A stretch of 58,802 nucleotides of DNA from Burkholderiales bacterium (GTDB lineage: Bacteria > Pseudomonadota > Gammaproteobacteria > Burkholderiales > Burkholderiaceae_C): contig JAEKKH010000185.1 in NCBI GenBank assembly GCA_019510465.1, positions 1-58,802 of the forward strand, written 5' to 3'. The notes beneath the pieces were generated by a model, which had not been told where the DNA came from, ran no database searches, and saw only the letters and a program-made list of their open reading frames with translations. Position numbers and translations under genes: made by a program. How positions within the stretch are numbered: position 1 is the stretch's first letter; every line of letters starts with the position of its first letter. Positions 50,901-56,813 of this stretch are shown piece after piece.

Positions 50901-51165
50901 CGTCAACGTGCTGGGCCAGACGACGTCCATCGCCGACTCCGTGATCGCCAACATCCTGACGGCGGCCTCGCAGGATGCCGCCGACGCGGCGTTCGGCACG
51001 GAAAACCTCGACTTCGCGATCCGCAAGGGCTACGTGACCACGATCGGCCGCGTCCCGCCGGGCATCGACGAGATCGCGGGCGACCTCGGTGCGACGCCGT
51101 GTGACTCTCGGGTAACATCGCCGACGGCCATCGCCGCCGACAAGGCCTGTTCGGCGGGCAAGTGA
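41950..51165 (+). CDS. Giant two-partner secretion adhesin (filamentous haemagglutinin-like, TpsA)
   Basis: A secreted beta-helix protein of about 3071 residues. The start is uncertain: ATG 41950, or GTG 41965, which has a GGGGGT ribosome-binding site just upstream. An extended signal (to GCGVQAAFA) leads into the TPS domain (about residues 63-200: LPQGGQVASGGVTIG, NITQTTNQGVINWQSFNVASGEKVTFQQP, INANGQVFLINNSGVLFAPGAQVNAAGLVAST). Then NWLLDPIDVNI marks the end of the head. From about 43.9 to 45.9 kb are five ~140-residue repeats, and from 46.0 to 50.3 kb about fourteen ~100-residue repeats built on NDFGGAVTATGGAVSL / ALTAHL / ATLNAGGALAVDG. The C-terminus is non-repetitive, with Cys-x4-Cys (50884-50901) and a final Cys-x15-Cys pair at about residues 3051 and 3067. 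Confidence 0.92.
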   Translation: MLGVVVEKSKSSLSSSSMLCVRQMVLRVGFKFKLATARVRTPRPSRLLMALLAGCGVQAAFALPQGGQVASGGVTIGTPANNSLNITQTTNQGVINWQSFNVASGEKVTFQQPGATSSTLNRVVGSDPTAIFGQINANGQVFLINNSGVLFAPGAQVNAAGLVASTLQLSDSDYLAGHYVLNGAGGSVSNQGVIKAGFVALAGSQVSNTGTIIANGGTAALAAGDRVTLNLIGSDLVSMSVDAPTAAAQVRAGGVVQADGGQVLISAKAADAMLGTVVNVDGIVQARSIGSRNGVISLDGGNSGVVSVSGTLDASGKGAGETGGGVRITGANVGLFDHAAVDASGDAGGGVVRIGGDWHGAGADGDANASQAYVGSNATIAANAITAGKGGNVVVWSDDHTQFFGSIDARGGAAGGDGGNVETSGHALHVNGKVDASSAAGHGGNWLLDPIDVNITHTGTTDIIPSGGVWRSSSGNSTIVDSDLGAALMSGTNVQVQTNNTTPGNGDITVTGQVVAALTGSQSATLSLEAIRNITFTGGSISSADGTALTVNLNAGTNNSHVSPGSNTSTITMDAASSINLGTSGASALTATAKGNIQLGGLTVGSGGVQVTSNGGAVTQSSALTVNGTLTTNTANGNVTLDTAGNGIGTYAGDAGTGAVSIHNGSTLTLGDITASSLGVDTTANNSDVAHAGGTDLNVSGGVTINAGTGAITAGSTTSAIGHIGTTGHATDLSAGTLALDNVSATTLTTHTGTTGSVTTTGGATITAASTDLHAGTGGVTLLDGNTIGSYGANTTGSASFTNNAGITLGNVTAASLTVDTSGGNGTVGQAASTDLQITNGATILAGSGDIAVGSTASTIGHLFSAGHATSLTAASLVLDNISATTLTTNTGATGSVSQRTGSAIHATTSATLNAGSGGVALSGITAPALTVDTHANNGAVTQVAGTDLSVSGGLTIDAGSASVTAGSTASTIGHVASSGGATTLKASTLVLDTIDASTLTTATGAAGSVTQSGGGTITATSTDLHAGTGGVTLVNGDSIGTYGVSTTGAASITNSGGVNLGNVTATGLTVDTSAGNGSVSQAASTGLSISGGLTITAGTGGVSAGSTSSTIGHVASSGGATTLKGTSLALDDITATSLSTATGAAGSVTQTGGHTITATTTDLHAGTGGVTLVNGNTIGTYGANTTGSASFTNNGGVNVGNVTAASLVVDTSAGNGVISHAAGTGLAITNGATFTAGSGSITAGSATSTIGHVASSGGATTLTASSLVLDNITATSLTTATGVTGNVTQTGGDAITAASTTFGAGTGGATIGNAGNAITSWGANTTGTASFTSTGAVALGPVSANSLSVHAGGAITQSSGTVAVGSTSSLDAAGADITLGAIGNTFGGLVSVNHAGTATIGDTGVLGVHLANTTNGALTSTGALTVDGATTGTLSASGNGVALGSGSGALHVGSTLTASSGSADITQGNTLTVGSTSSLNAGSHNVALANGANTFGGTVTATGTSVSIAATGPLDANVTLTGGTGDLTLASTGALSGPTAVATTGNISLTTGGALTTAGALSGHDVSLTGTSVSVGNDVTASHDLALHATGGAISQTAGTVAAAGATSLTAAGAGNTITLTGASNSLVGAVTVSGSTVNVTDASALTISGTTSADLTATGSGITFGAGATAVGGALVANAGAGAIAQSGAVSVAGTSTLNGGTVTLANASNAFTGQVSATASAINIGAAGNLAVTPNMPVGTGDLTLAAYGSSATLTIPGGAISTSGDVSLTAGGGLSTSGDISARNVTLGGGALTIGNHINATGTFNATSTSTITETGSGDIHAAGLATLDAGANAITLAAATNNFGAVTATGGAVTIVDADAMSVHLASATSANLTATAGVLGVDGTTSAGDLTIAGQGIVFGGGSTSVHGALTANSGAGTLAQTGNVAVTGTTTLDAGSAAITLANPGNDFAGAVTAHGGAIALTDINALTAHVTGSGDAALVAGGLLSVDGSSTNMAASGNGIVFGATSTGALQADGGTGTIIQTGALTLSNNVALTATGHDITLTNAANNLGSNASTFAGANVALTSTGALSAGGTATGNLALNGTAVTLGASTVGGTLVVTGHGGIAGANPVVVGGASTLDAGSAGITLSSAGNHFGGLVTATGGAVTLADSGALSTHLAAASSATLNAGGAVTVDGATTGNLSAAGSSVSLGATTVGGTLTATASTGAIAQTGAVAVTGASTLDATAGAVTLANPANDFGGVVTASGSSVSLADANALTAHVNSSGNATLGAGGALSVDGTVGGALGATSTGPITQTAALTVGGPSVLDAGTAAITLVTTGNDFGGAVTAAGSTVSLADANALAAHVTSSAGTTLNAGGALAVDGTVGGSLAAVGNGAMTQSAALTVGGTSTLNAGTGAITLANAGNDFTGAVSATGGAISLTDTNALNAHLGGASSATLNAGGALAVDGNTSGALTANGNGLVLGATTVGGNLAASSGTGSITQSGTLAVTGTSTLDGGGHAVTLANVANDFGGAVTATGGAVTLSDANALTAHLTATSATLVAGSQLIADGATSGTVTVTAASADVEQAGALKVSLNNVGSAVVKSGAALQVDGNSTGNLTATGSAVTLGGSTLAVGGNLAATSTAGDITQAGTLSVTGTSTLAAGSGNVTLADTANALGGAVTASGANVTLADASALTAHLAANGSATLTSASGLTVDGSAGALNATGTSVAFGAAGTTVNGALTTNGGGVSQSGALAVSGLSTFNAGTGDILLASPGTNLQGAITATGHTISLSDAHAIDASVTATGDVTLASTGDVTTKGTFNGGLTISGAKVTLDQGTLATPMAIGGKLDVTSTGNTSLSYVTAKSVQVSAGGALSLDGTLKSTGGDVTLKANTIQGVNKLGAIDAAAGTTVSLDTAGGGNVGKVTPTLGLLDADAIISLLGASGQSGLIVKFSAGSSAWFRVSSQQQTALLQPQSTISSQTFFCDMATCVNVLGQTTSIADSVIANILTAASQDAADAAFGTENLDFAIRKGYVTTIGRVPPGIDEIAGDLGATPCDSRVTSPTAIAADKACSAGK
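43915..45930 (+). repeat. Five ~420-bp repeats in the adhesin (array 1)
   Basis: Blocks with NGNTIGTYGANTT, GNVTAASLTVDTSAGNG, GSTASTIGHVASSGGATTL and TATGAAGSVTQTGG recur about every 140 residues. The atcggccatgtcgc core is at about 44865, 45283 and 45700. The second copy is shortened. Codon choice varies between copies, so the duplications are not very recent. Confidence 0.8.
46010..50340 (+). repeat. About fourteen ~300-bp repeats in the adhesin (array 2)
   Basis: A second, more degenerate repeat class: (N)(D/T)F(G)G.VTA.G..V.L.D..AL.AHL....ATL.AGG.L.VDG.T.G.L.A.G......TVGG.L.A..G.G.I.Q.G.L.V.G.STL.AG...ITLAN. Copies near 48.6-49.5 kb are most alike. Confidence 0.75.
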
Positions 51166-51247
51166 TCCTGGCGGGGCCCGAGCGCCCCGCCCGGATCGTC
51201 GTGACATGAACCTGCGGGCGCCGCGCGACGAGTCGCGGCGGCCGTTC

Positions 51248-51271
51248 CGATGCCCGGCTCGCCGGGCATCG
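51248..51271. terminator. Perfect hairpin between adhesin and kinase genes
   Basis: Arms cgatgcccgg and ccgggcatcg around a ctcg loop, 20 bp before the kinase start. The T-rich tail is poor, so it may slow or attenuate transcription rather than end it. Confidence 0.5.
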
Positions 51272-51290
51272 TCGTTGATCCACAAGCCCT

Positions 51291-54200
51291 TTGAGCGACG
51301 TACCCAAACAACTGGGCAAGTACCAGATCCGCCGAGCGATCGGCAAGGGTGCGATGGGCATCGTCTATGAGGGATTCGATCCGATCATCGACCGGATCGT
51401 GGCCATCAAGACGATCAAGAAGGACGAGCTCGACGCCGAGGAGGCCGAGGAGCACTCGCGGCGCTTCCTGATCGAGGCCAAGGCCGCCGGCCGCCTCAAC
51501 CACAAGAACATCGTCGGCATCTACGACTATGGCGAGGAGAAGGGCCTGTCCTTCATCGTCATGGAGTTCGTGCAGGGCAAGGAGCTGAAGTCCTTCTTCG
51601 CCGCCAAGCACCCGTTCTCGATGTCGCAGATCGTGCGGCTGATGGGCGAGCTGCTCGATGCCCTCGGCTACTCGCACAGCCGCGGGGTCATCCACCGCGA
51701 CGTCAAGCCGGACAACATCTTCGTCACCGACGACGGCTCGGTGAAGCTGGGCGACTTCGGCATCGCCCGCATCGATTCCACGTCCAAGACGCACGCCGGC
51801 ACGGTGCTTGGCACGCCCAGCTACATGGCGCCGGAGCAGATCCGCGGCGAGACGGCCGACGCGCGTTCCGACCTGTACGCGGCCGGCGTCATCCTGTACC
51901 AGTTCCTGGTCGGCGAACGGCCGTTCTCGGGCGGCATGGTGGCCGTCATGCAGAAGGTGCTGATGGAGGCGCCCAAGCCGCCCTCCAGCCACAACCCGTC
52001 CATCCCCGAGGCGATCGACACGGTCGTCCTCAAGGCGCTGGCCAAGGTGCCGGCCGAGCGCTTCACCAGCGCCGCCGAATTCAGCCGCGAGCTGACGGCC
52101 GCGGTCGGCCTGGCCGACTCCGAGGACGAGTCCGAGTCGACGATGATCATGTCGGCCGACGCGCTCAAGGCGCTGCAGGAAGGCCTGCTGCCGTCCGAGC
52201 GCACCGGCGTCGGCAGCACGCAAACCGGCACGGGCAGCACGCACACCGGCACGGGCAGCACGGGCACCGGGACGACCGGCTCGACCGGCTCGACCGGGCC
52301 GGCCGGCCGCTCGGCCGGCGGCCGCGGCGCGGCCATCGAGGAAGCGCGCCGGCGCGCCGAGGAGGCCAGGCGCAGGCTCGAGGAAGAGTCCAGGCGCGCC
52401 GAGGTCGAGCTGCAGCAGGCCGAGGCCGAACAACGCGCCGCGGAGGCCGAGGCGCAGGCCCACTTCGAGCAGTGGATGGCCAGCTCGCAGGCGCAGTTGG
52501 CCGAAGCGAAGGCGCTGGACGAGTCCGGCCAGGCGCTGTTCGCGCAGAACACGCTGCTGGTGGGCGGCTCCGACCACGTCCTGGCCGGACGGGCGGCGGC
52601 CGGCAAGCTGCGCGAGACTGCCGCGGCCATCGCCGAATTCGTCGCGCAGTCGTATGCGCTGGCCCCGGCCGCCCAGGCCGAACTCGAGGCGCGCCTGGCC
52701 GCGATGACGGCCGCCGCCGACGCGCAGGACGCCCTGGCCGAGCGCGTCGAGCGCGAGAGCAGGGCGGCGCTCGCCGGCTTCGAGCAGAAGCTCGAGGTGC
52801 TCGAGAAGCGCCTGTCCGGCCAGGACGGCGCCTGGGGCAACGAGTCGCGCGCGCTGGAGGGCCTCGATCCGGCCGCCGGCGAGTTGCCCATCGTCCCGAT
52901 CCAGGGCCGCCTGGACAAGCTGGCCGCGAGCGTCGAGCAGGTCGCCAAGGGCTTCGCGACCGTGCAGGCCCAGCCGCTGAAGCTGCCGATGCCGCAGGCC
53001 GAACGCCTGGCGGTCGTCGAGGCGCAACTGCAGGCGCAGAAGGATTTCGTCGCGCGCCTGCGCACGGAAGCGGACGCGGCGCGCGAGCGCGCGCGCGCGG
53101 CGGCCGAGGCCAGGCGCATCGCCGAGGAACAGGCGCGCCGCGCCGCCGAAGCCGAGGCCGTGCGCAAGAAGGCCGAGGCCGAGGCTGCCGAGAAGAAGCG
53201 CCAGGCCGAGGAGCAGGCCCGCCGGGAGGCGGAGGCCGCCAAGGCAAGGGCCGAGGAAGAGGCGCGCCGCAAGGCCGAGGCCGAGGCCAAGCGCCAGGCC
53301 GAGGAGAAGGCACGCCAGCTGGCCGAGGCCGCCGCCCGCGCCAAGGCCGAAGCCGAGGCCGCGCAACACCAGCGTGCCGCCGAGGAGCGGGCACTGGCGG
53401 AGGAGAACGCGCGCGTCGAGGCCGCTGCCGAGGCGCAACGCCAGGCCGCCGAGGCCGCGCGTCGGAAGTCGGAGCAGGAAGCCGCGGCCGAGAGCAGGCG
53501 CGTGGCCGACGAGCAAGCGGCCCGCGCCGCGAAGGCCGAGGCCGAGCGCCAAGCGGAAGCCGCCCGCCTGAAGGCCGAGGACGAGGCGAGCCGCAAGGCC
53601 GACGCCGAGGCCAGGAAGGCCGCGCAGGCGCAGGCCAGGCGCGCCGTCGACGAACAGGCCAGGCAGAAGGCCGCTGAGGCGGCCCAGGCCAAGGCCGACG
53701 AGGAGGCGCGCAAGAAGGCCGCGGCCGAGGCCAGGCGGCAGGCCGAAGCCGAGGCCAGGGCGCAAGCCGATGCGGCCGCCCGGGAACGCGCCGCCTTCGA
53801 GGCGCGCCGCAAGGCCGACGAGGAGGCCGCCCGCAAGGCCGACGCGGACGCCGCGGCCCGCAAGGCGCGCGATGCCGCCGCACTCAAGGAAGTCGATCCC
53901 GAGGCGACGATGATCGGCCGCGCGCCGCACGCCGCCGCCGACGACGCCGAGACGACGATGGTCCGCCCTGTCTCCGAGCAGCGCACCTCCACGCCCGCGC
54001 CGCCGCCGGAGCCGCGCAAGCCGCGCGCCGAGGCGCCCGCGCCGGTGCCCGCGCCCGCGGACGACAAGAAAAAGAGCATGCTGGTGCCGATCGCCGGCCT
54101 GGCCGTCGTCGCGGTCGCCGCCGGCGCCTGGTTCGTGCTGCGTCCGGCACCCGCCCCCAAGGTCGACTACGCGCCGCCGCCGGCGGCCAGCGCGGTCACC

Positions 54201-54776
54201 GCGCCCACGCCGGTCCCGCCGCCGGTGCAGGCGCCCGCTCCGGCTCCCGCGCCGACGCCGGCCCCCGCGCCGGCCGAACAGGCTTCCGCACCGACGCCCG
54301 CCCCGGCACCGGCGACCCAACCCGTGGAGGACGCCGCCGCCAAGGCCAAGGCCGAAGCCGACGCCAAGGCCAGGACCGAGGCGCGCGCCAGGGCCAAGGC
54401 CGACGCGGATGCCGCCAAGGCGCAGGCGGATGCCGCCGCGAAGGCCAAGGCCGACGCGGACGCCGCGGCCAAGGCGCAGGCCGACGCCGACGCGAAGGCC
54501 AAGGCCAAGGCCGATGCCGACGCGAAGGCCAAGGCCGACGCGGAAACCACCAAGCCCAAGGCCGACCCGAAGGCGGACGCCGCCGACACGTTCCGCAGGG
54601 GCTACGAGGCCTACCTGGCCGGCCACGTGCCCGAGGGCATCCGCCTGATGGAGCGCGCCGACGCGATGGGCGCGCCGGGAGCCCGCTCGCGCCTGTGCGC
54701 GATCTACCGCAAGCCGACGGCGGCGGAGGGCAAGGACTTCCTCAAGGAAGCCAACAAGTGCAAGGGCGTCGACTGA
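51291..54776 (+). CDS. Membrane Ser/Thr protein kinase with very long coiled coil
   Basis: An 1161-residue Hanks-type kinase, TTG start at 51291 (SDVPKQLGKYQIRRAIGKGAMGIVYEGFD). Kinase domain about 9-275: Lys40, catalytic Asp137 in VIHRDVKPDN, Asp155 in LGDFGIARID, and GTPSYMAPEQI. Residues ~340-880 are almost entirely Ala/Glu/Arg/Lys heptad-like helix (EEARRRAEEARRRLEEESRR and so on), partly TolA-like. A TM is at about 930-950 (MLVPIAGLAVVAVAAGAWFVL), then a Pro/Ala linker, a KADADAKAKAD repeat region and a C-terminal Sel1/TPR-like end (ADTFRRGYEAYLAGHVPEGIRLMERADAMGAPGARSRLC), outside the cytoplasm. Thr motifs STMIM, ATMIG and TTMVR flank the coiled coil and fit FHA docking sites. With the FHA and PP2C genes nearby it resembles a PpkA-type kinase of type VI secretion. 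Confidence 0.9.
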   Translation: MSDVPKQLGKYQIRRAIGKGAMGIVYEGFDPIIDRIVAIKTIKKDELDAEEAEEHSRRFLIEAKAAGRLNHKNIVGIYDYGEEKGLSFIVMEFVQGKELKSFFAAKHPFSMSQIVRLMGELLDALGYSHSRGVIHRDVKPDNIFVTDDGSVKLGDFGIARIDSTSKTHAGTVLGTPSYMAPEQIRGETADARSDLYAAGVILYQFLVGERPFSGGMVAVMQKVLMEAPKPPSSHNPSIPEAIDTVVLKALAKVPAERFTSAAEFSRELTAAVGLADSEDESESTMIMSADALKALQEGLLPSERTGVGSTQTGTGSTHTGTGSTGTGTTGSTGSTGPAGRSAGGRGAAIEEARRRAEEARRRLEEESRRAEVELQQAEAEQRAAEAEAQAHFEQWMASSQAQLAEAKALDESGQALFAQNTLLVGGSDHVLAGRAAAGKLRETAAAIAEFVAQSYALAPAAQAELEARLAAMTAAADAQDALAERVERESRAALAGFEQKLEVLEKRLSGQDGAWGNESRALEGLDPAAGELPIVPIQGRLDKLAASVEQVAKGFATVQAQPLKLPMPQAERLAVVEAQLQAQKDFVARLRTEADAARERARAAAEARRIAEEQARRAAEAEAVRKKAEAEAAEKKRQAEEQARREAEAAKARAEEEARRKAEAEAKRQAEEKARQLAEAAARAKAEAEAAQHQRAAEERALAEENARVEAAAEAQRQAAEAARRKSEQEAAAESRRVADEQAARAAKAEAERQAEAARLKAEDEASRKADAEARKAAQAQARRAVDEQARQKAAEAAQAKADEEARKKAAAEARRQAEAEARAQADAAARERAAFEARRKADEEAARKADADAAARKARDAAALKEVDPEATMIGRAPHAAADDAETTMVRPVSEQRTSTPAPPPEPRKPRAEAPAPVPAPADDKKKSMLVPIAGLAVVAVAAGAWFVLRPAPAPKVDYAPPPAASAVTAPTPVPPPVQAPAPAPAPTPAPAPAEQASAPTPAPAPATQPVEDAAAKAKAEADAKARTEARARAKADADAAKAQADAAAKAKADADAAAKAQADADAKAKAKADADAKAKADAETTKPKADPKADAADTFRRGYEAYLAGHVPEGIRLMERADAMGAPGARSRLCAIYRKPTAAEGKDFLKEANKCKGVD

Positions 54777-54994
54777 ACGTCCGTCCATGCGGCCGGCCGG
54801 CGGGGCGATGCGGCCGACGGACGCGTGCCTCGATGCGGCATGACGCGATTGGCGGCGGCGCAACGCAGGGGGAAACCCTGGCCACGCCGCGCGCCAGCTG
54901 AGCAAGCATGTGCAGGATCTCCCCATTTCGGGTGTCGCGCGTGCGCGAGGGATCCAGACGGCGATAATCATTTTCGTCTTCTCACGTCATTGCC
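54777..54994. promoter_or_regulatory. Kinase-FHA intergenic region with inverted repeat
   Basis: 218 bp without a gene. cgtccgtc (about 54779) and gacggacg (about 54815) form an 8-bp stem with a long GC-rich interior, right after the kinase stop. GATAAT at 54963-54968 could be a -10 for the FHA gene, without a clear -35. Confidence 0.35.
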
Positions 54995-56659
54995 ATGGAA
55001 CTCGTCGTCCGCGCACTCCGCTGCCCCCCGCCCGACCAGCCGCAAGCGATCAATGCGCGCTTCGGAGCCAGTGGCGGACGCATCGGCCGCAGCAACACGT
55101 GTTCGCTGCCGCTGCCGAGTCCGGATCGCTACATCTCGCGCGAGCATCTCGAGATCCGCTGCCGCGACGGCAAGTACTCGCTCAAGGTCATCTCCAAGGT
55201 CAACGGCTGCAGCGTCAACGACAACGCCGTGCCGCCGGGCGCCGCGGTGGAGTTGTCGCACGGCGATCGCATCCAGCTGGGCGACTACCTGCTGGTGGCT
55301 GAATTGCAGAACACGCCGTCCGCCAAGGATCCGCTGGCCGCGTTCGGCTATTCCGCCAATGCGCGCGCCGACAGCCTCGACATGATGGCCTCGCTGGTGC
55401 CGGCGCCACCGGCCACCGGAGGTCGCGATTCGCAGTTCGACACGTCGCCGAACTGGGCCCAGCCGGTCGTGCCCGCCGCGCGCCGCGCGCCGTCGCCGGC
55501 GCCGCTGTCGCACCAGATCGAGACCGACCCCAGCGCCACCGCGCTCGGCCAGATGCTGGACGCCGCGCCGTCGGCCTCGCGCACGCGTCCCGAGCCAGCG
55601 GCCAACCGCGCGCCGGCGTTCGGCCGCGACGACACCGGCGCCAGCGCGCTCGACGCCTTCCTCGGCCTGGACGGCGGGCTGCTGTCCAAGCCCGCCTCGC
55701 AAGCCCCGCTCAGCGACCAGGCACAGGGCCTGTACCGCCAGCAGGACGTCAACGTGGCGATGCCCGCGCAGGGCCACAACACGCTGCCCGATCCGTTCGA
55801 CGACGACATCTTCTCGGCGCTCGACAAGGACTTCGGCCCCGCCGTGCGCGCGCCGGCGCCCGCGCCCGTCGCGCCCGCGCGGCCGGCGACGCCGCCGCCA
55901 GCGATCGATCCGCTGGACATCGACCTGATGGCCGGCATGGCCGCGCCTGCGCCCGTGCGCCGCACGCCGGCCGCGACGCCGCGCGCCGCACCGCAGGCGG
56001 CGGCCGCGCCGGTCGCCGCGCCCACCGTGGCCGCGGCGGGCCCGTCGGCCGACGGCGCGCAGGCGCTGGCCGTGCTCGCGCAGGCGCTCGAGCTCGATCC
56101 GGGCGATCTCGACGCGGCGCATCCGATGGAGACGATCCGCATCATCGGCGAGCTGCTGAACCTCACGGTCAACGGCCTGTACCAGATGCTCGAGATGCGG
56201 GCGCAGCTGAAGAACGAGCTGCGCATCGAGGACCGCACGATGATCGCCTCGCGCGAGAACAACCCGCTCAAGCACTCCGATTCCGCGCGCGACGCGCTGC
56301 GCTACCTCGTCGACGTTCGCCAGCACGGCAACAAGCTGTTCCTGCAGCCGAACAAGGCCATCGGCGACGCCGTCAACGACGTCTGCGCCCACGAGATGGC
56401 CGTGATGGCCGGCACGCGCGCGGCCCTGCTCGCCGCGCTGAAGATGTTCGCGCCGGACACCGTGGAGAAGCGCATCAAGAAGTCGGGCGCCCTCGACAGC
56501 GTGATGCCGGCGCTGCACAAGGCCAAGCTGTGGGAGAGCTTTCTGGCGATGTACGGCGAGCTCGAGAAGGAAGCCGAGGACCACTTCGACCGCCTGCTCA
56601 ATCAGGAGTTCGCGCGCGCCTACGCCGAGCAGGGCAAGAAGCTGCGACGCAAGAAGTGA
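54995..56659 (+). CDS. tagH: Type VI secretion-associated FHA domain protein (TagH-like)
   Basis: A 554-residue cytoplasmic protein. An N-terminal FHA domain (about 5-105) that binds phosphothreonine has GGRIGRSNTCSLPLPSPDRYISREHLEIRCRDGKYSLKVISKVNGCSVN: the Arg and Ser of GRS/SREH and the NG pair are present. A Pro/Ala-rich linker of ~250 residues follows. The C-terminal ~190 residues (METIRIIGELLNLTVNGLYQMLEMRAQLKNELRIEDRTMI..., AVNDVCAHEMAVMAGTRAALLAAL, WESFLAMYGELEKEAEDHFDRLLNQEFARAYAEQ) match the domain that defines the type VI FHA family. It is expected to be the phospho-dependent switch for secretion assembly, downstream of the neighbouring kinase. Confidence 0.9.
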   Translation: MELVVRALRCPPPDQPQAINARFGASGGRIGRSNTCSLPLPSPDRYISREHLEIRCRDGKYSLKVISKVNGCSVNDNAVPPGAAVELSHGDRIQLGDYLLVAELQNTPSAKDPLAAFGYSANARADSLDMMASLVPAPPATGGRDSQFDTSPNWAQPVVPAARRAPSPAPLSHQIETDPSATALGQMLDAAPSASRTRPEPAANRAPAFGRDDTGASALDAFLGLDGGLLSKPASQAPLSDQAQGLYRQQDVNVAMPAQGHNTLPDPFDDDIFSALDKDFGPAVRAPAPAPVAPARPATPPPAIDPLDIDLMAGMAAPAPVRRTPAATPRAAPQAAAAPVAAPTVAAAGPSADGAQALAVLAQALELDPGDLDAAHPMETIRIIGELLNLTVNGLYQMLEMRAQLKNELRIEDRTMIASRENNPLKHSDSARDALRYLVDVRQHGNKLFLQPNKAIGDAVNDVCAHEMAVMAGTRAALLAALKMFAPDTVEKRIKKSGALDSVMPALHKAKLWESFLAMYGELEKEAEDHFDRLLNQEFARAYAEQGKKLRRKK

Positions 56660-56703
56660 GCAGGCCGGCGCAGTCACCGGTTCGTCGAGTCCGCGCGATC
56701 GCG

Positions 56704-56723
56704 AACGCGGGCGCGCCCGCGTT
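56704..56723. other. Perfect 20-bp palindrome
   Basis: aacgcgggcg followed by its exact reverse complement, in the 154-bp gap between the FHA gene and the lipoprotein gene. No T-run follows. It could be a protein-binding site or a hairpin in the transcript. Confidence 0.6.
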
Positions 56724-56813
56724 GCGGGGCGTGGACGATGCGGTTACTGTCGGGTCAACCGCGATTCCGGGCGACGTCCGTCGACGCCGCCACCGGACGC
56801 AGCAGGGTCGTTC

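Noticed and set aside
44596..51285. A 2229-residue open frame on the minus strand opposite the adhesin gene
   Set aside because: It is the antisense of a repetitive GC-rich gene, full of Arg/Gly/Ala with no start signal or family motif. The plus strand has signal sequence, TPS domain and repeats.
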